The notes beneath the pieces were generated by a model, which worked only from the letters and a program-made list of their open reading frames with translations, did not search any database and was not told where the DNA came from. Below, piece by piece: positions 8,878-18,231 of a DNA stretch of 42,019 nt. A program made the translations under genes and the position numbers. This stretch comes from Clostridia bacterium (GTDB lineage: Bacteria > Bacillota > Clostridia > Oscillospirales > Acutalibacteraceae), in contig JAFRJS010000057.1 of NCBI GenBank assembly GCA_017432165.1, positions 1 to 42,019 on the forward strand. The letters are read 5' to 3'. Each line of letters opens with the position of its first letter. The stretch's first letter is position 1.

Positions 8878-9390
8878 GTGGACAAAAAAGAAAATTTAAA
8901 AGACATAAAAAAAGAGGAGTGCGAAGAAAAAAAAGACACAAAAAATAAAGAAATAGAAGATTTAAGAAGTGAACTAAAAAAAACAAAAGAGATTTTTCTT
9001 AGAACTGCTGCCGAATACGATAATTATCGTAAACGTTCGGAAAAAGAAAAAGATTCGATTTACTCCGGAGCGGTGGCAAATACGGTGAATGCGATTTTGC
9101 CGATTGCGGATAGTTTAGACTCCGCATGGAATATGGCAAAAAATGAAGACGGCGAGCTGAAAAAAGGTCTGGAGCTTTTAAAAGGTCAAATGGAAACGTC
9201 TTTAAAAAGTTTGAATGTAGAGCCATTTGGAAAAGTAGACGAAGAATTTAACCCAAATCTTCATAATGCAATTTCGCATATTGACGACGAAAAAGCCGAG
9301 AAAAAAAATTTTATTTCTTTAGTTTTTCAAAAAGGATACAAAATGGGCGATAAAATCATTCGCCACGCAATGGTTCAAGTAACAAATTAA
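8878..9390 (+). CDS. grpE: Nucleotide exchange factor GrpE
   Basis: A 170-residue cochaperone that releases ADP from DnaK. The first 45 residues are highly charged (Lys/Glu), followed by a long helix and the conserved NYRKRSEKEK segment. The C-terminal beta domain ends with GYKMGDKIIRHAMVQV, a clear family signature. It starts at GTG, with AAAGGAG at 8862-8868. It lies 29 bases after hrcA in the CIRCE-controlled operon. Confidence 0.95.
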   Translation: MDKKENLKDIKKEECEEKKDTKNKEIEDLRSELKKTKEIFLRTAAEYDNYRKRSEKEKDSIYSGAVANTVNAILPIADSLDSAWNMAKNEDGELKKGLELLKGQMETSLKSLNVEPFGKVDEEFNPNLHNAISHIDDEKAEKKNFISLVFQKGYKMGDKIIRHAMVQVTN

Positions 9391-9408
9391 AATAAATTTT
9401 AAAAATAA

Positions 9409-11295
<1,887 letters not shown>

Positions 11296-11314
11296 TTAAA
11301 ATTCTATTTACCAG

Positions 11315-11343
11315 CCCTCTGCCTCTAAAAAGGTGGCGGAGGG
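11315..11343 (+). promoter_or_regulatory. Intercistronic hairpin between dnaK and dnaJ
   Basis: CCCTCTGCC (11315-11323) pairs with GGCGGAGGG (11335-11343) with one G-U pair and an 11-base loop. It is unusually GC-rich for this genome and lacks a long T-run. It may stop part of the transcripts or protect the upstream dnaK mRNA, giving more DnaK than DnaJ. That role is inferred. Confidence 0.55.
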
Positions 11344-11371
11344 AGCTCATTTTAAATAAGAGGTGAAAATA

Positions 11372-12526
11372 TTGCCCGAAAAAAAAGATTATTACGAAGT
11401 GCTTGGTGTAAGCAAAGGCGCTTCTGATGATGAAATAAAAAAAGCATACAGAAAACTCGCCAAAAAATATCATCCCGACTTAAATCCGGGCGACAAAACC
11501 GCCGAGCAGAACTTTAAAGAAGTAAACGAAGCGTATGATGTTCTTTCCGATAAAACAAAAAAAGCAAGATACGACCAATTCGGCCATGCGGGTACAGATC
11601 CAAATTACGGTGGTGCCGGTGCGGGAGGATACAGCTACTACGGTGGCAGCCCGTTTGGCGATGATTTTGATTTAGGAGATATATTTAGCAGCTTTTTTGG
11701 TGGATTTGGTGGCGGAAGAAGTCGCAGTAGTGCAAATATCCCGCGCCGAGGTTCTGATGTGGAATGCAGAATAAATATTACATTTTTAGAGGCGGCAAAA
11801 GGCTGTACCAAGAAGGTTTCATATTATTGCATTGAAAGTTGTGATGAATGCGGAGGAACCGGAGCAAAAAAAGGCACGTCGCCAAAAACATGCGGTTCTT
11901 GCGGGGGCTCGGGTCATGTGGTTGTAAATCAAAGGACGCCTTTTGGGGTTATGCAAACCACAAGGACATGCGAAAAATGTGGTGGCGAAGGTGTAATAAT
12001 TGAAAATCCGTGCACACGTTGCGGCGGAAAGAAAAGAATTAGAAAACGCTGCGAAATAGAAGTGAAAATACCCGCCGGAATTAACAGCAAGCAAATTTTA
12101 AACGTTTCCGGCCGTGGTAATGCAGGCACTAGGGGCGGAGAAAACGGTGACCTTCAAATTTACGTGAATGTAGAGCCGCACCCAATATTTGAAAGAAAAG
12201 ATTATGATGTTTGGTGCGATATTCCAATAACATATGCGCAGGCCGCTTTGGGTGCGGATTTAACTGTTCCGACAATAGACGGAAAAGTTCAGTACCGCAT
12301 TCACGAAGGGACTCAAAATGGGGATGTTTTTAGGCTGAAAGGTAAAGGCGTTCCAAAACTGCATGGCCGTGGGTCCGGTGACCAGTACGTTAAAGTCCAT
12401 ATTGAGGTTCCGTGTAATTTATCTGAAAACCAAAAAAATCTTTTAAAAGATTTTGAAAAGACGTTAGTAGAAAAAAACTACCAAAAAAGGAAAACCTTTT
12501 TTGATAGATTGAAAAATTTATTTTAA
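11372..12526 (+). CDS. dnaJ: Chaperone protein DnaJ (Hsp40)
   Basis: A 384-residue class A J-protein that delivers substrates to DnaK and stimulates its ATPase. The J domain carries the HPD motif at residues 34-36 (KKYHPDL). A Gly/Phe-rich linker follows, then four zinc-binding cysteine pairs: [24 protein letters not shown] and CTRCGGKK, the last lacking the final Gly-x-Gly. C-terminal substrate domains end the protein. I chose TTG at 11372 because AGAGGTG sits eight bases upstream; the alternative GTG at 11363 is inside that ribosome binding site. It is the last gene of the hrcA operon. Confidence 0.95.
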   Translation: MPEKKDYYEVLGVSKGASDDEIKKAYRKLAKKYHPDLNPGDKTAEQNFKEVNEAYDVLSDKTKKARYDQFGHAGTDPNYGGAGAGGYSYYGGSPFGDDFDLGDIFSSFFGGFGGGRSRSSANIPRRGSDVECRINITFLEAAKGCTKKVSYYCIESCDECGGTGAKKGTSPKTCGSCGGSGHVVVNQRTPFGVMQTTRTCEKCGGEGVIIENPCTRCGGKKRIRKRCEIEVKIPAGINSKQILNVSGRGNAGTRGGENGDLQIYVNVEPHPIFERKDYDVWCDIPITYAQAALGADLTVPTIDGKVQYRIHEGTQNGDVFRLKGKGVPKLHGRGSGDQYVKVHIEVPCNLSENQKNLLKDFEKTLVEKNYQKRKTFFDRLKNLF

Positions 12527-12529
12527 TTT

Positions 12530-12844
12530 TTAATTTTTAATTTTTTGTTCCCACTGTTTTGCATTTTCCAGGATTTTGGTGTCACTACTTAAAAAGATTT
12601 CTAAATTAGTGTTTATTTCTTCGTCAGTGCCGCCGGAAATGCTTTGCAGTTCTTCGTTTGACAGATTGTCCGCATCTTCGATGTTTTTTTCAAAGATTTC
12701 TATTACTTTTTCGGTTTCTTTGTCCGAAAGTTCAAGCCCCTTTTCTTGAAAAAGTTCTTTAACTTCCAGGGGGGTTGCGGTTGTAAATATTTCTTCAATG
12801 AAATCTTCGTCTTTAAGAATATCTGATAGTTTTTTTTCGTCCAT
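12530..12844 (-). CDS. Nif11-like double-glycine leader peptide (putative secreted peptide precursor)
   Basis: A 104-residue acidic protein. The N-terminal part resembles Nif11-type leader peptides: a short helix, TATPLEVKELFQEKGLELS, then a second helix and the end LSNEELQSISGG, with the Gly-Gly at 71-72. In that family the leader is removed after Gly-Gly by a peptidase-type exporter or maturation protease. The remaining 32 residues hold no cysteine, are net acidic and contain one Trp. AAAGGA lies nine bases before the ATG at 12844, so I did not use the ATG 18 bases upstream. It has its own promoter. No maturation, immunity or transport gene is adjacent. The precursor role is inferred from leader form. 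Confidence 0.7.
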   Translation of the reverse strand: MDEKKLSDILKDEDFIEEIFTTATPLEVKELFQEKGLELSDKETEKVIEIFEKNIEDADNLSNEELQSISGGTDEEINTNLEIFLSSDTKILENAKQWEQKIKN

Positions 12845-12875
12845 AATAAAATGTCCTTTCATAGGTATATTATGT

Positions 12876-12904
12876 ATAATAAACTTTTTTTAAGTATATG
12901 TCAA
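12876..12904 (-). promoter_or_regulatory. Promoter of the reverse-strand double-glycine peptide gene
   Basis: Read on the reverse strand: TTGACA (12899-12904), 17 bases, TATTAT (12876-12881). This is close to consensus. It gives a short leader of about 25 bases ahead of the peptide start. Confidence 0.75.
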
Positions 12905-12987
12905 TGTAAGTTTTATAAAATATGTCTGATAAAAAAATAGCATAATTAAAATGGGCATTTTAATTTAAGATTTTATAAATAATTTTG

Positions 12988-13016
12988 TTGACTAGATCGT
13001 ATAATATAATTAAAAT
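12988..13016 (+). promoter_or_regulatory. Promoter upstream of the DUF1292 gene
   Basis: TTGACT (12988-12993), 17 bases, TAAAAT (13011-13016). Two TATAAT-like hexamers nearby (13000 and 13005) are too close to the -35 box to be used with it. The gene start follows at 13059. Confidence 0.6.
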
Positions 13017-13058
13017 AGTACTTATGAAAACATTTATTATAAATTAGGAGGATTCCGG

Positions 13059-13337
13059 ATGGAAGAAAGCATGCCCACAGATATTGTTACCTTAATAGAC
13101 GACGAAGGAATAGAAAGAGAGTTTGAAGTTTTGGATTTCATAGAAAATTCCCAAGGAAGATTCTACGCTCTTATGCCGAATTTTGAACTTTCCGACGAAA
13201 CTTTAAATAGCGAGGAAACTTATTTTATCTTTGAAGTTATAGAAGAAAACGGAGAAGAACAATTGGTGGAAGTAGATGACGATATACTTCTTGATAATCT
13301 TTCCAAAGAATTTGAAAGAAGACTTGGAAATATTTAA
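13059..13337 (+). CDS. DUF1292 domain protein
   Basis: A 92-residue very acidic protein of the DUF1292 (YrzB-like) family. The pattern is a short beta-rich domain: TLIDDEGIEREFEVLDFIE, then YALMPNF, then YFIFEVIEENGEEQLVEVDDD. The molecular function is not established. In Clostridia it usually lies near ruvX and the 6S RNA gene; both are in this window, though ruvX is displaced to 7259. TAGGAGG precedes the ATG. Confidence 0.85.
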   Translation: MEESMPTDIVTLIDDEGIEREFEVLDFIENSQGRFYALMPNFELSDETLNSEETYFIFEVIEENGEEQLVEVDDDILLDNLSKEFERRLGNI

Positions 13338-13361
13338 AAATATAGACTAAATAAATTTATT

Positions 13362-13542
13362 TTCTACTTAATGCGCGGACTGTGTTCATATAACCCTACA
13401 AAATGTTTTCGGGAGCTTGACTCCTGTATCGGATTGCATACCTCTTGGCAAAGCCATCTGAGGGAGCGTGAAAATATGGGGAGGGCACCCACCTGCTAGA
13501 TTGCAGGTTATCTAGAGCACGATACGCTTAAGTGGATTTTTT
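13362..13542 (+). ncRNA. ssrS: Probable 6S RNA
   Basis: This non-coding stretch of about 180 bases folds on itself along nearly its whole length. Outer stem: ACTTAATGCG (13366-13375) with CGCTTAAGT (13525-13533), one bulged T. Then GTGTTC (13382) with GAGCAC (13515), and ATAACC (13390) with GGTTAT (13506). Inner arm: ATGTTTTC (13403) with GAAAATAT (13470), CTCC (13421) with GGAG (13463), then an apical loop. In the 3' half ACCTGC and GCAGGT (13491, 13503) form the small hairpin typical of the 6S central bubble, in competition with the ATAACC stem. A T-run at 13537-13542 ends it. 6S RNA binds the sigma-A RNA polymerase in stationary phase. Identification is by architecture, the CACCTG-type bubble and the neighbouring DUF1292 gene. 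Confidence 0.78.
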
Positions 13543-13557
13543 ATATGCGTTTTTAAA

Positions 13558-13587
13558 TTGTACAAGCACTAAAACTTATGCTATAAT
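13558..13587 (+). promoter_or_regulatory. Promoter upstream of cvpA-like gene
   Basis: TTGTAC (13558-13563), 18 bases, TATAAT (13582-13587), with TG one base before the -10 box (extended -10). It lies directly after the 6S RNA terminator and serves the gene starting at 13621. Confidence 0.7.
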
Positions 13588-13620
13588 TAAGTTAAGAAAT
13601 TTTGGAAGGAAGTTTTACTT

Positions 13621-14316
13621 TTGAATGCACTTATACTAGATGTTTGCGTTGTAATAATATTTTTATTTTTTACTGTTATGGGATTTAAAAAAGGAATATT
13701 AAAATCGTTTTTATCCTTAATAGGTTCGCTTTTTGCGGTAATTTTTGCGGTTTATTTTTCCGATATTTTTTCCAAAGCAATTTATTTTAATTTTATTTCT
13801 CCGCAAATAGAAGAGCAAGTAAGGAGTGTATCAGGTACTTCGTTTTTAAACTGCGATATTTTATTTAGTAAATTGGCGTTTCCGTTTTCCGGCTTTTTAC
13901 CAAGGTTCGGAATAACAACAGAAGAAGTTAACCATATTATAAATAATAGTACTGCGGAAGTTCTTCCTTCAAAAATATCAGAAATTTTATACCCCGTAAT
14001 TGCAAATGTTTTAAAATCGGTGTTGGTAATTGTTTTATTTGTTATTTTAATTTTTGTTATGAAATTTTTGTCTCGTTTTGCGCTAAGATTTTTTAAAACT
14101 CAATTTTTAAAAAGTACAAACAGTATTCTTGGCGGAGTCTTTGGAGTGTTTAAAGGTTATGTAGTAATTGTGGCGGCAATGTGCTTTTTAAAAGTTTTTG
14201 CTTCCATGGATACTAAAGTTCCGGAAATATTTACCGCAAATAATATTTCTTCAACAACGATTTTTAAAATTATATACGATAACAACCCCGTTTACGGACT
14301 TTTTAAAACGATTTAA
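13621..14316 (+). CDS. CvpA-family membrane protein
   Basis: A 231-residue integral membrane protein. It opens with ALILDVCVVIIFLFFTVMGF followed by KKGILKSFLS, the form seen in CvpA proteins (colicin V production family). There are four predicted membrane segments: about 4-22, 26-48, 118-142 and 175-195. FLSRFALRF and NSILGGVFGVFKGYVVI match the conserved C-terminal block. Function is poorly defined; homologues affect envelope integrity. The start is TTG with GGAAGGAAG eight bases upstream. pgsA follows after 30 bases. Confidence 0.7.
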   Translation: MNALILDVCVVIIFLFFTVMGFKKGILKSFLSLIGSLFAVIFAVYFSDIFSKAIYFNFISPQIEEQVRSVSGTSFLNCDILFSKLAFPFSGFLPRFGITTEEVNHIINNSTAEVLPSKISEILYPVIANVLKSVLVIVLFVILIFVMKFLSRFALRFFKTQFLKSTNSILGGVFGVFKGYVVIVAAMCFLKVFASMDTKVPEIFTANNISSTTIFKIIYDNNPVYGLFKTI

Positions 14317-14346
14317 AAAAATTAAAACTAGCGGAGTGATGGATAA

Positions 14347-14913
14347 ATGAAAAGAAATAGTTATAATGCGATTTTCAATATTCCAAATATTTTAACTGTT
14401 TTAAGAATAATTTTTATTATTCCGTTTGTTTTTGCTGTGTCTAAAAACAACTATGTTTTGGCGGGTGCAGTTCTTGTTATTTCGGGGATTAGCGACCTAT
14501 TTGACGGAATTATTGCAAGAAAATATAACCAAATAACAAAACTTGGGAAAATGCTTGACCCTACCGCTGATAAACTCACTTTAATGGCGGTTATGATATG
14601 TTTTGGAATTAAATTTCCAAAGATTTTTCCGTTTATGATATTACTTATCGTAAAAGAAATTCTTATGCTTACGGCTGGAGCAGTGCTTTTAAAGCACAAA
14701 ATAACTCCGCCCTCAGCACGCTGGTATGGAAAAATTTCCACAGTAGTATTTTATGTTTCAGTAATTACCATAATATTGCTTAAAGCTTTGTGGAATACGG
14801 ACTGCGAAGTTTTAAATATTATTTTAATGACTCTTACGGCAACTTGTATGCTGTATGCGCTATATAGATACTTTAAGATTTTTAAAATGATGATAAAAGA
14901 AGAAAAATATTAA
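14347..14913 (+). CDS. pgsA: CDP-diacylglycerol-glycerol-3-phosphate 3-phosphatidyltransferase
   Basis: A 188-residue membrane enzyme that makes phosphatidylglycerophosphate, the first step to phosphatidylglycerol. The complete CDP-alcohol phosphotransferase motif is present: Asp50, Asp53-Gly54, Ala57-Arg58, Gly67, Asp71 and Asp75. It starts with the typical NIPNILTVLRIIFIIP. About six membrane helices. GGAG precedes the ATG. Confidence 0.93.
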   Translation: MKRNSYNAIFNIPNILTVLRIIFIIPFVFAVSKNNYVLAGAVLVISGISDLFDGIIARKYNQITKLGKMLDPTADKLTLMAVMICFGIKFPKIFPFMILLIVKEILMLTAGAVLLKHKITPPSARWYGKISTVVFYVSVITIILLKALWNTDCEVLNIILMTLTATCMLYALYRYFKIFKMMIKEEKY

Positions 14914-14962
14914 GCAAAAAAGCTTTATTTTGATTTAATACACTAAATAAGGAGTAAATATT

Positions 14963-17248
14963 ATGCTTTGTTCCAGATGTAAAAGAAGAACAGCCGTTGT
15001 GTTTGTTTCTTCCGGCAAGGATTCTTCCAGCGCAGAAGGTTTTTGCTTTTCGTGTGCTAAAGAAGTTGGAATAAAACCCTTGCAAAATTTGATGGATAAA
15101 ATGAATATTTCAGGGGAAGAGCTTGAAAGCATGGGAGAACAATTTTCAGATGCTTTCGGAGCAGGTTTTAACCCCGATGAATTAAATATAGGCAGCGAAG
15201 AAAATGGCTTTACCCCCGGTGGAGCTGCAACGTTTCCTTTTATAAAAGGGCTGTTTTCAAATATGATGTTTCAAGGGAAAGACGACGAAACAGAAAAAAA
15301 TAAAGAAAGCAAAGATGTTAAATCTGGCCACAAAACAAAACGCAAAATGCTTGGCCTTTACTGTAATAATTTAACATTAAAGGCGAAAGAAGGAAAACTT
15401 GACAAAGTTGTCGGCCGAGAAAAAGAGATTAACCGTACTGTGCAGATTCTTTGCCGCAGAACGAAAAACAACCCTTGTTTAATTGGGGAGCCGGGAGTAG
15501 GCAAAACCGCAATAGCAGAGGGCTTGGCGCTTAAAATTGCGGAAGGCTCTGTGCCGTATAGATTAAAAAACAAAGAAATACACCTTCTTGATTTGACTTC
15601 GTTGGTGGCAGGAACTCAGTTTAGAGGGCAGTTTGAAGGCAGGATAAAAGGCCTTATTGACGAAGTAAAAAAAGACGGAAATATAATTTTGTTTATAGAT
15701 GAAGTCCACAACTTGGTTGGTGCAGGCGATTCAGAAGGTTCTATGAATGCCGCAAATATTTTAAAACCCGCTCTTTCCAGAGGAGAAATTCAGGTTATTG
15801 GTGCCACGACTTTTGCCGAATATAGAAAGCACATTGAAAAAGATGCTGCACTTGAAAGACGTTTTCAACCTGTTAAAGTTTTGGAGCCGTCAATTTCTGA
15901 AACCGTTAGCATTTTAAAAGGCGTAAAAAGTTACTATGAAGAACATCATAGAGTGAAAATACCGGATTATCTCACAACACGTTTAGTGGTTCTTTCCGAA
16001 AGATATATTATAGATAGATTTTTGCCTGATAAAGCCATTGATTTGATGGACGAATCCGCAACTTACTGCGCTCTTAATAATCAAGCGCTTTTAAAATATG
16101 ATATGTTAAACTCGGAAATAGAAAAATTAAAAGCGGAGGAAGAGCAGCTTTTGGCTTCCGGGGAAGAAGCCGATTACGAGCGACTGGCAGAGATTAGATT
16201 TAACGTTGCAAAAGACGAAAAAGAGATAAAAAAACTTGCCGGCAAAGCGCTCGGCAAAGAAGTAACTGAATCCGACATAGCCCATGTTATCGAGCTTTGG
16301 ACGGGAATACCTTCTTCAAAAATTCAAGAAAACGAATTTAAGAAAATAGAAAGTTTAGAAAATAAATTAAAAGAAAAAATAATAGGCCAAGACGAAGCCG
16401 TTAAAGCCGTGGCATCTGCTATACGCAGGAACAGAGTTAAAATTAGTTATCGCCGCAGACCTGCTTCATTTATATTTGTTGGCTCCACGGGCGTTGGAAA
16501 AACTGAGCTGGTTAAAGTTTTGGCAAAAGAGCTTTTCGATTCTCCCGATGCGCTCATAAGGCTTGATATGTCGGAATACATGGAAAAACATTCTGCGTCA
16601 AAAATAGTTGGTTCGCCTCCGGGATATGTCGGTTATGACGAAGCCGGGCAATTAACCGAGAAAGTTCGCCAAAAACCGTATTCCGTTATACTTTTTGATG
16701 AAATTGAAAAAGCCCACCCCGATGTTATGAATATTCTTCTTCAAGTTCTTGATGAAGGAAAAATAACCGATTCACACGGCAGAGTGGTCAATTTTGAAAA
16801 TACCGTTATAGTAATGACCTCTAATGCCGGGAGTAACAAAAAAGACGGTTCGCTTGGATTCGCAAAAAGCGAAAATGATTTGGTAAAAGAAAAAGCGGTA
16901 AAAGCTCTTAAAGAGTTTTTACGTCCGGAATTTATAAGCCGTGTAGACGAGGTAATAGTGTTTAACAAATTATCTGAAAAAGATTACGTAAAAATTGCCG
17001 CTTTGATAATAGATGAGTATAAAGAATCGCTTGGCGAAAAAGGAATAAAACTTTCTTATGATGATAAAGCACTTGATTACTTGGCGAAAAAATCCATTGG
17101 AAAAAGCAGCGGAGCGCGTGATTTAAGAAATTTAATAAGAAAAGAAGTAGAAGATAAAATATCTATGAAAATAATAGAAAATGGTAGCTTTAATATAGGA
17201 AGCATCGAGCTTACCGCAGATCCGGAGTTTAAAATTATAGTTAATTAA
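14963..17248 (+). CDS. ClpE-like Clp ATPase with N-terminal zinc finger
   Basis: A 761-residue class I Hsp100 unfoldase. In place of the usual Clp-N repeats it has a four-cysteine zinc finger (Cys3, Cys6, Cys28, Cys31), as in ClpE, then a Gly/Phe-containing linker. Two AAA+ modules follow: GEPGVGKTAIAEG with LFIDEVHNLVGAG, and GSTGVGKTELVK with LFDEIEKAHPDVMN. A short coiled middle domain lies between them. A Gly-Phe after MTSNAGSNK could be the ClpP-docking loop, so it may feed a ClpP protease. No CtsR- or CIRCE-type operator is visible upstream. ClpC is the main alternative, but its N-domain is absent. Confidence 0.88.
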   Translation: MLCSRCKRRTAVVFVSSGKDSSSAEGFCFSCAKEVGIKPLQNLMDKMNISGEELESMGEQFSDAFGAGFNPDELNIGSEENGFTPGGAATFPFIKGLFSNMMFQGKDDETEKNKESKDVKSGHKTKRKMLGLYCNNLTLKAKEGKLDKVVGREKEINRTVQILCRRTKNNPCLIGEPGVGKTAIAEGLALKIAEGSVPYRLKNKEIHLLDLTSLVAGTQFRGQFEGRIKGLIDEVKKDGNIILFIDEVHNLVGAGDSEGSMNAANILKPALSRGEIQVIGATTFAEYRKHIEKDAALERRFQPVKVLEPSISETVSILKGVKSYYEEHHRVKIPDYLTTRLVVLSERYIIDRFLPDKAIDLMDESATYCALNNQALLKYDMLNSEIEKLKAEEEQLLASGEEADYERLAEIRFNVAKDEKEIKKLAGKALGKEVTESDIAHVIELWTGIPSSKIQENEFKKIESLENKLKEKIIGQDEAVKAVASAIRRNRVKISYRRRPASFIFVGSTGVGKTELVKVLAKELFDSPDALIRLDMSEYMEKHSASKIVGSPPGYVGYDEAGQLTEKVRQKPYSVILFDEIEKAHPDVMNILLQVLDEGKITDSHGRVVNFENTVIVMTSNAGSNKKDGSLGFAKSENDLVKEKAVKALKEFLRPEFISRVDEVIVFNKLSEKDYVKIAALIIDEYKESLGEKGIKLSYDDKALDYLAKKSIGKSSGARDLRNLIRKEVEDKISMKIIENGSFNIGSIELTADPEFKIIVN

Positions 17249-17277
17249 AGTAAATGAGTGGTTCAGGGGGAATTTAA

Positions 17278-17733
17278 ATGAAGTGTCCTTACTGCAATAT
17301 GGAAGGCTGCAAAGTAATAGAATCTCGTAGTGCGGACGAGGGTTCCAGCGTAAGAAGAAGAAGGGAATGCGAAAATTGTGCTAGGCGTTTTACCACGTAT
17401 GAAGTGGTAGAAACCATACCTGTGGTGGTAATTAAGCGTAGCGGTCAGAGGGAAAAATTCGACCGCAAAAAAGTTTTTGAAGGTTTAATGCGTGCATGCG
17501 CAAACAGAGCTATATCAGTGGGCGAAATAGATAAAATGGTAGACGAAATAGAGGCAAAAGTGCAAAATTCCTTGGAAAGAGAAGTCTCATCCTCCGTAAT
17601 AGGCGAATACTCAATGGATTTGCTTAAAAACAAAGACGAGGTTGCTTACATAAGGTTTGCTTCGGTTTATAGGCAGTTTAAAGATGTTTCGGCATTTATG
17701 GATGAACTGCAAAAATTTTTGGAAAAAAATTAA
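17278..17733 (+). CDS. nrdR: Transcriptional repressor NrdR
   Basis: A 151-residue ATP/dATP-sensing repressor of ribonucleotide reductase genes. The zinc ribbon has Cys3, Cys6, Cys31 and Cys34, with basic residues SSVRRRREC between. The ATP-cone domain follows from VVIKRSGQREKFDRKK, with MRACANR and DEVAYIRFASVYRQF. Length is typical. A likely target is nrdD at the right end of the window, but its promoter lies outside. A terminator follows 15 bases after the stop. Confidence 0.96.
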   Translation: MKCPYCNMEGCKVIESRSADEGSSVRRRRECENCARRFTTYEVVETIPVVVIKRSGQREKFDRKKVFEGLMRACANRAISVGEIDKMVDEIEAKVQNSLEREVSSSVIGEYSMDLLKNKDEVAYIRFASVYRQFKDVSAFMDELQKFLEKN

Positions 17734-17747
17734 AATATATGCAAATG

Positions 17748-17781
17748 AAAACCGACCAACGAAAAATTGGTCGGTTTTTTT
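17748..17781. terminator. Bidirectional terminator between nrdR and the second peptide gene
   Basis: AAAACCGACCAA (17748-17759) pairs perfectly with TTGGTCGGTTTT (17767-17778), loop of seven bases, T-run on the forward side and a shorter one on the reverse. It lies between converging genes and probably ends both transcripts. Confidence 0.9.
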
Positions 17782-17783
17782 AT

Positions 17784-18068
17784 TTATAAATTAAGCATAA
17801 GTTTAAATTTTTTAGCTGCTGAATTTAGCCAAGGTTTGCTTGTTCCGCCTGTTATGTTGTTTAGTTCATCTTCCGATAAATCTTTGGAAATTAAATCGGC
17901 AAGATACATCATAAATTCGGTAAATTCTTCGTAAGTGTATCCCGGCACGATGCTTATGCAATAATCATAAAGTTCCTGGGGAGAATCTTTTTTGCTGAAT
18001 TGCTCGATTTTTTCGGGGTCTGAATTAACTTCCTCTATTAGTTTTAGTAAGTTTTCGTTGTTTGTCAT
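17784..18068 (-). CDS. Nif11-like double-glycine leader peptide with short cationic tail
   Basis: A 94-residue protein. A helical N-terminal region with DSPQELYDYCISIVPGYTYE resembles Nif11-type leaders. It ends with LSEDELNNITGG (Gly-Gly at 74-75). The tail after Gly-Gly is 19 residues, TSKPWLNSAAKKFKLMLNL, with four lysines, no acidic residue, one Trp and alternating hydrophobics, so it could form an amphipathic helix. Cleavage after Gly-Gly would free it. AAAGGTGG lies seven bases before the ATG. It has its own near-consensus promoter. No exporter or modifying enzyme is adjacent. The precursor role is inferred; antimicrobial or signalling activity is unproven. Confidence 0.7.
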   Translation of the reverse strand: MTNNENLLKLIEEVNSDPEKIEQFSKKDSPQELYDYCISIVPGYTYEEFTEFMMYLADLISKDLSEDELNNITGGTSKPWLNSAAKKFKLMLNL

Positions 18069-18125
18069 GTTTATACCACCTTTACTTTTGAATTTTTTTA
18101 TTTAAATATAGTACATAATAATAAA

Positions 18126-18153
18126 ATAATACTATTATTTCAAATAATGTCAA
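18126..18153 (-). promoter_or_regulatory. Promoter of the second double-glycine peptide gene
   Basis: On the reverse strand: TTGACA (18148-18153), 16 bases, TATTAT (18126-18131). The two hexamers match those of the other peptide gene. The spacer contains the palindrome ATTATTTGAAATAAT, a possible regulator site. Confidence 0.7.
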
Positions 18154-18159
18154 TACTTT

Positions 18160-18188
18160 TTGAGTAAAAAATAATTTTTATGTATTTA
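18160..18188 (+). promoter_or_regulatory. Probable tepA promoter
   Basis: TTGAGT (18160-18165), 17 bases, TATTTA (18183-18188). It is divergent from the peptide-gene promoter, with the -35 boxes only seven bases apart. Match to consensus is moderate. Confidence 0.45.
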
Positions 18189-18231
18189 TAAATAAAAAAT
18201 TGGAAAAATAATGTTAAAGGGGTGACTGTTT

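Noticed and set aside
13000..13010. TATAAT hexamers as -10 boxes of the DUF1292 gene
   Set aside because: They lie only 6 and 11 bases after the TTGACT box; TAAAAT at 13011 has the correct 17-base spacing.
14914..14962. CtsR operator before the Clp ATPase gene
   Set aside because: No tandem GGTCAAA heptads are present.
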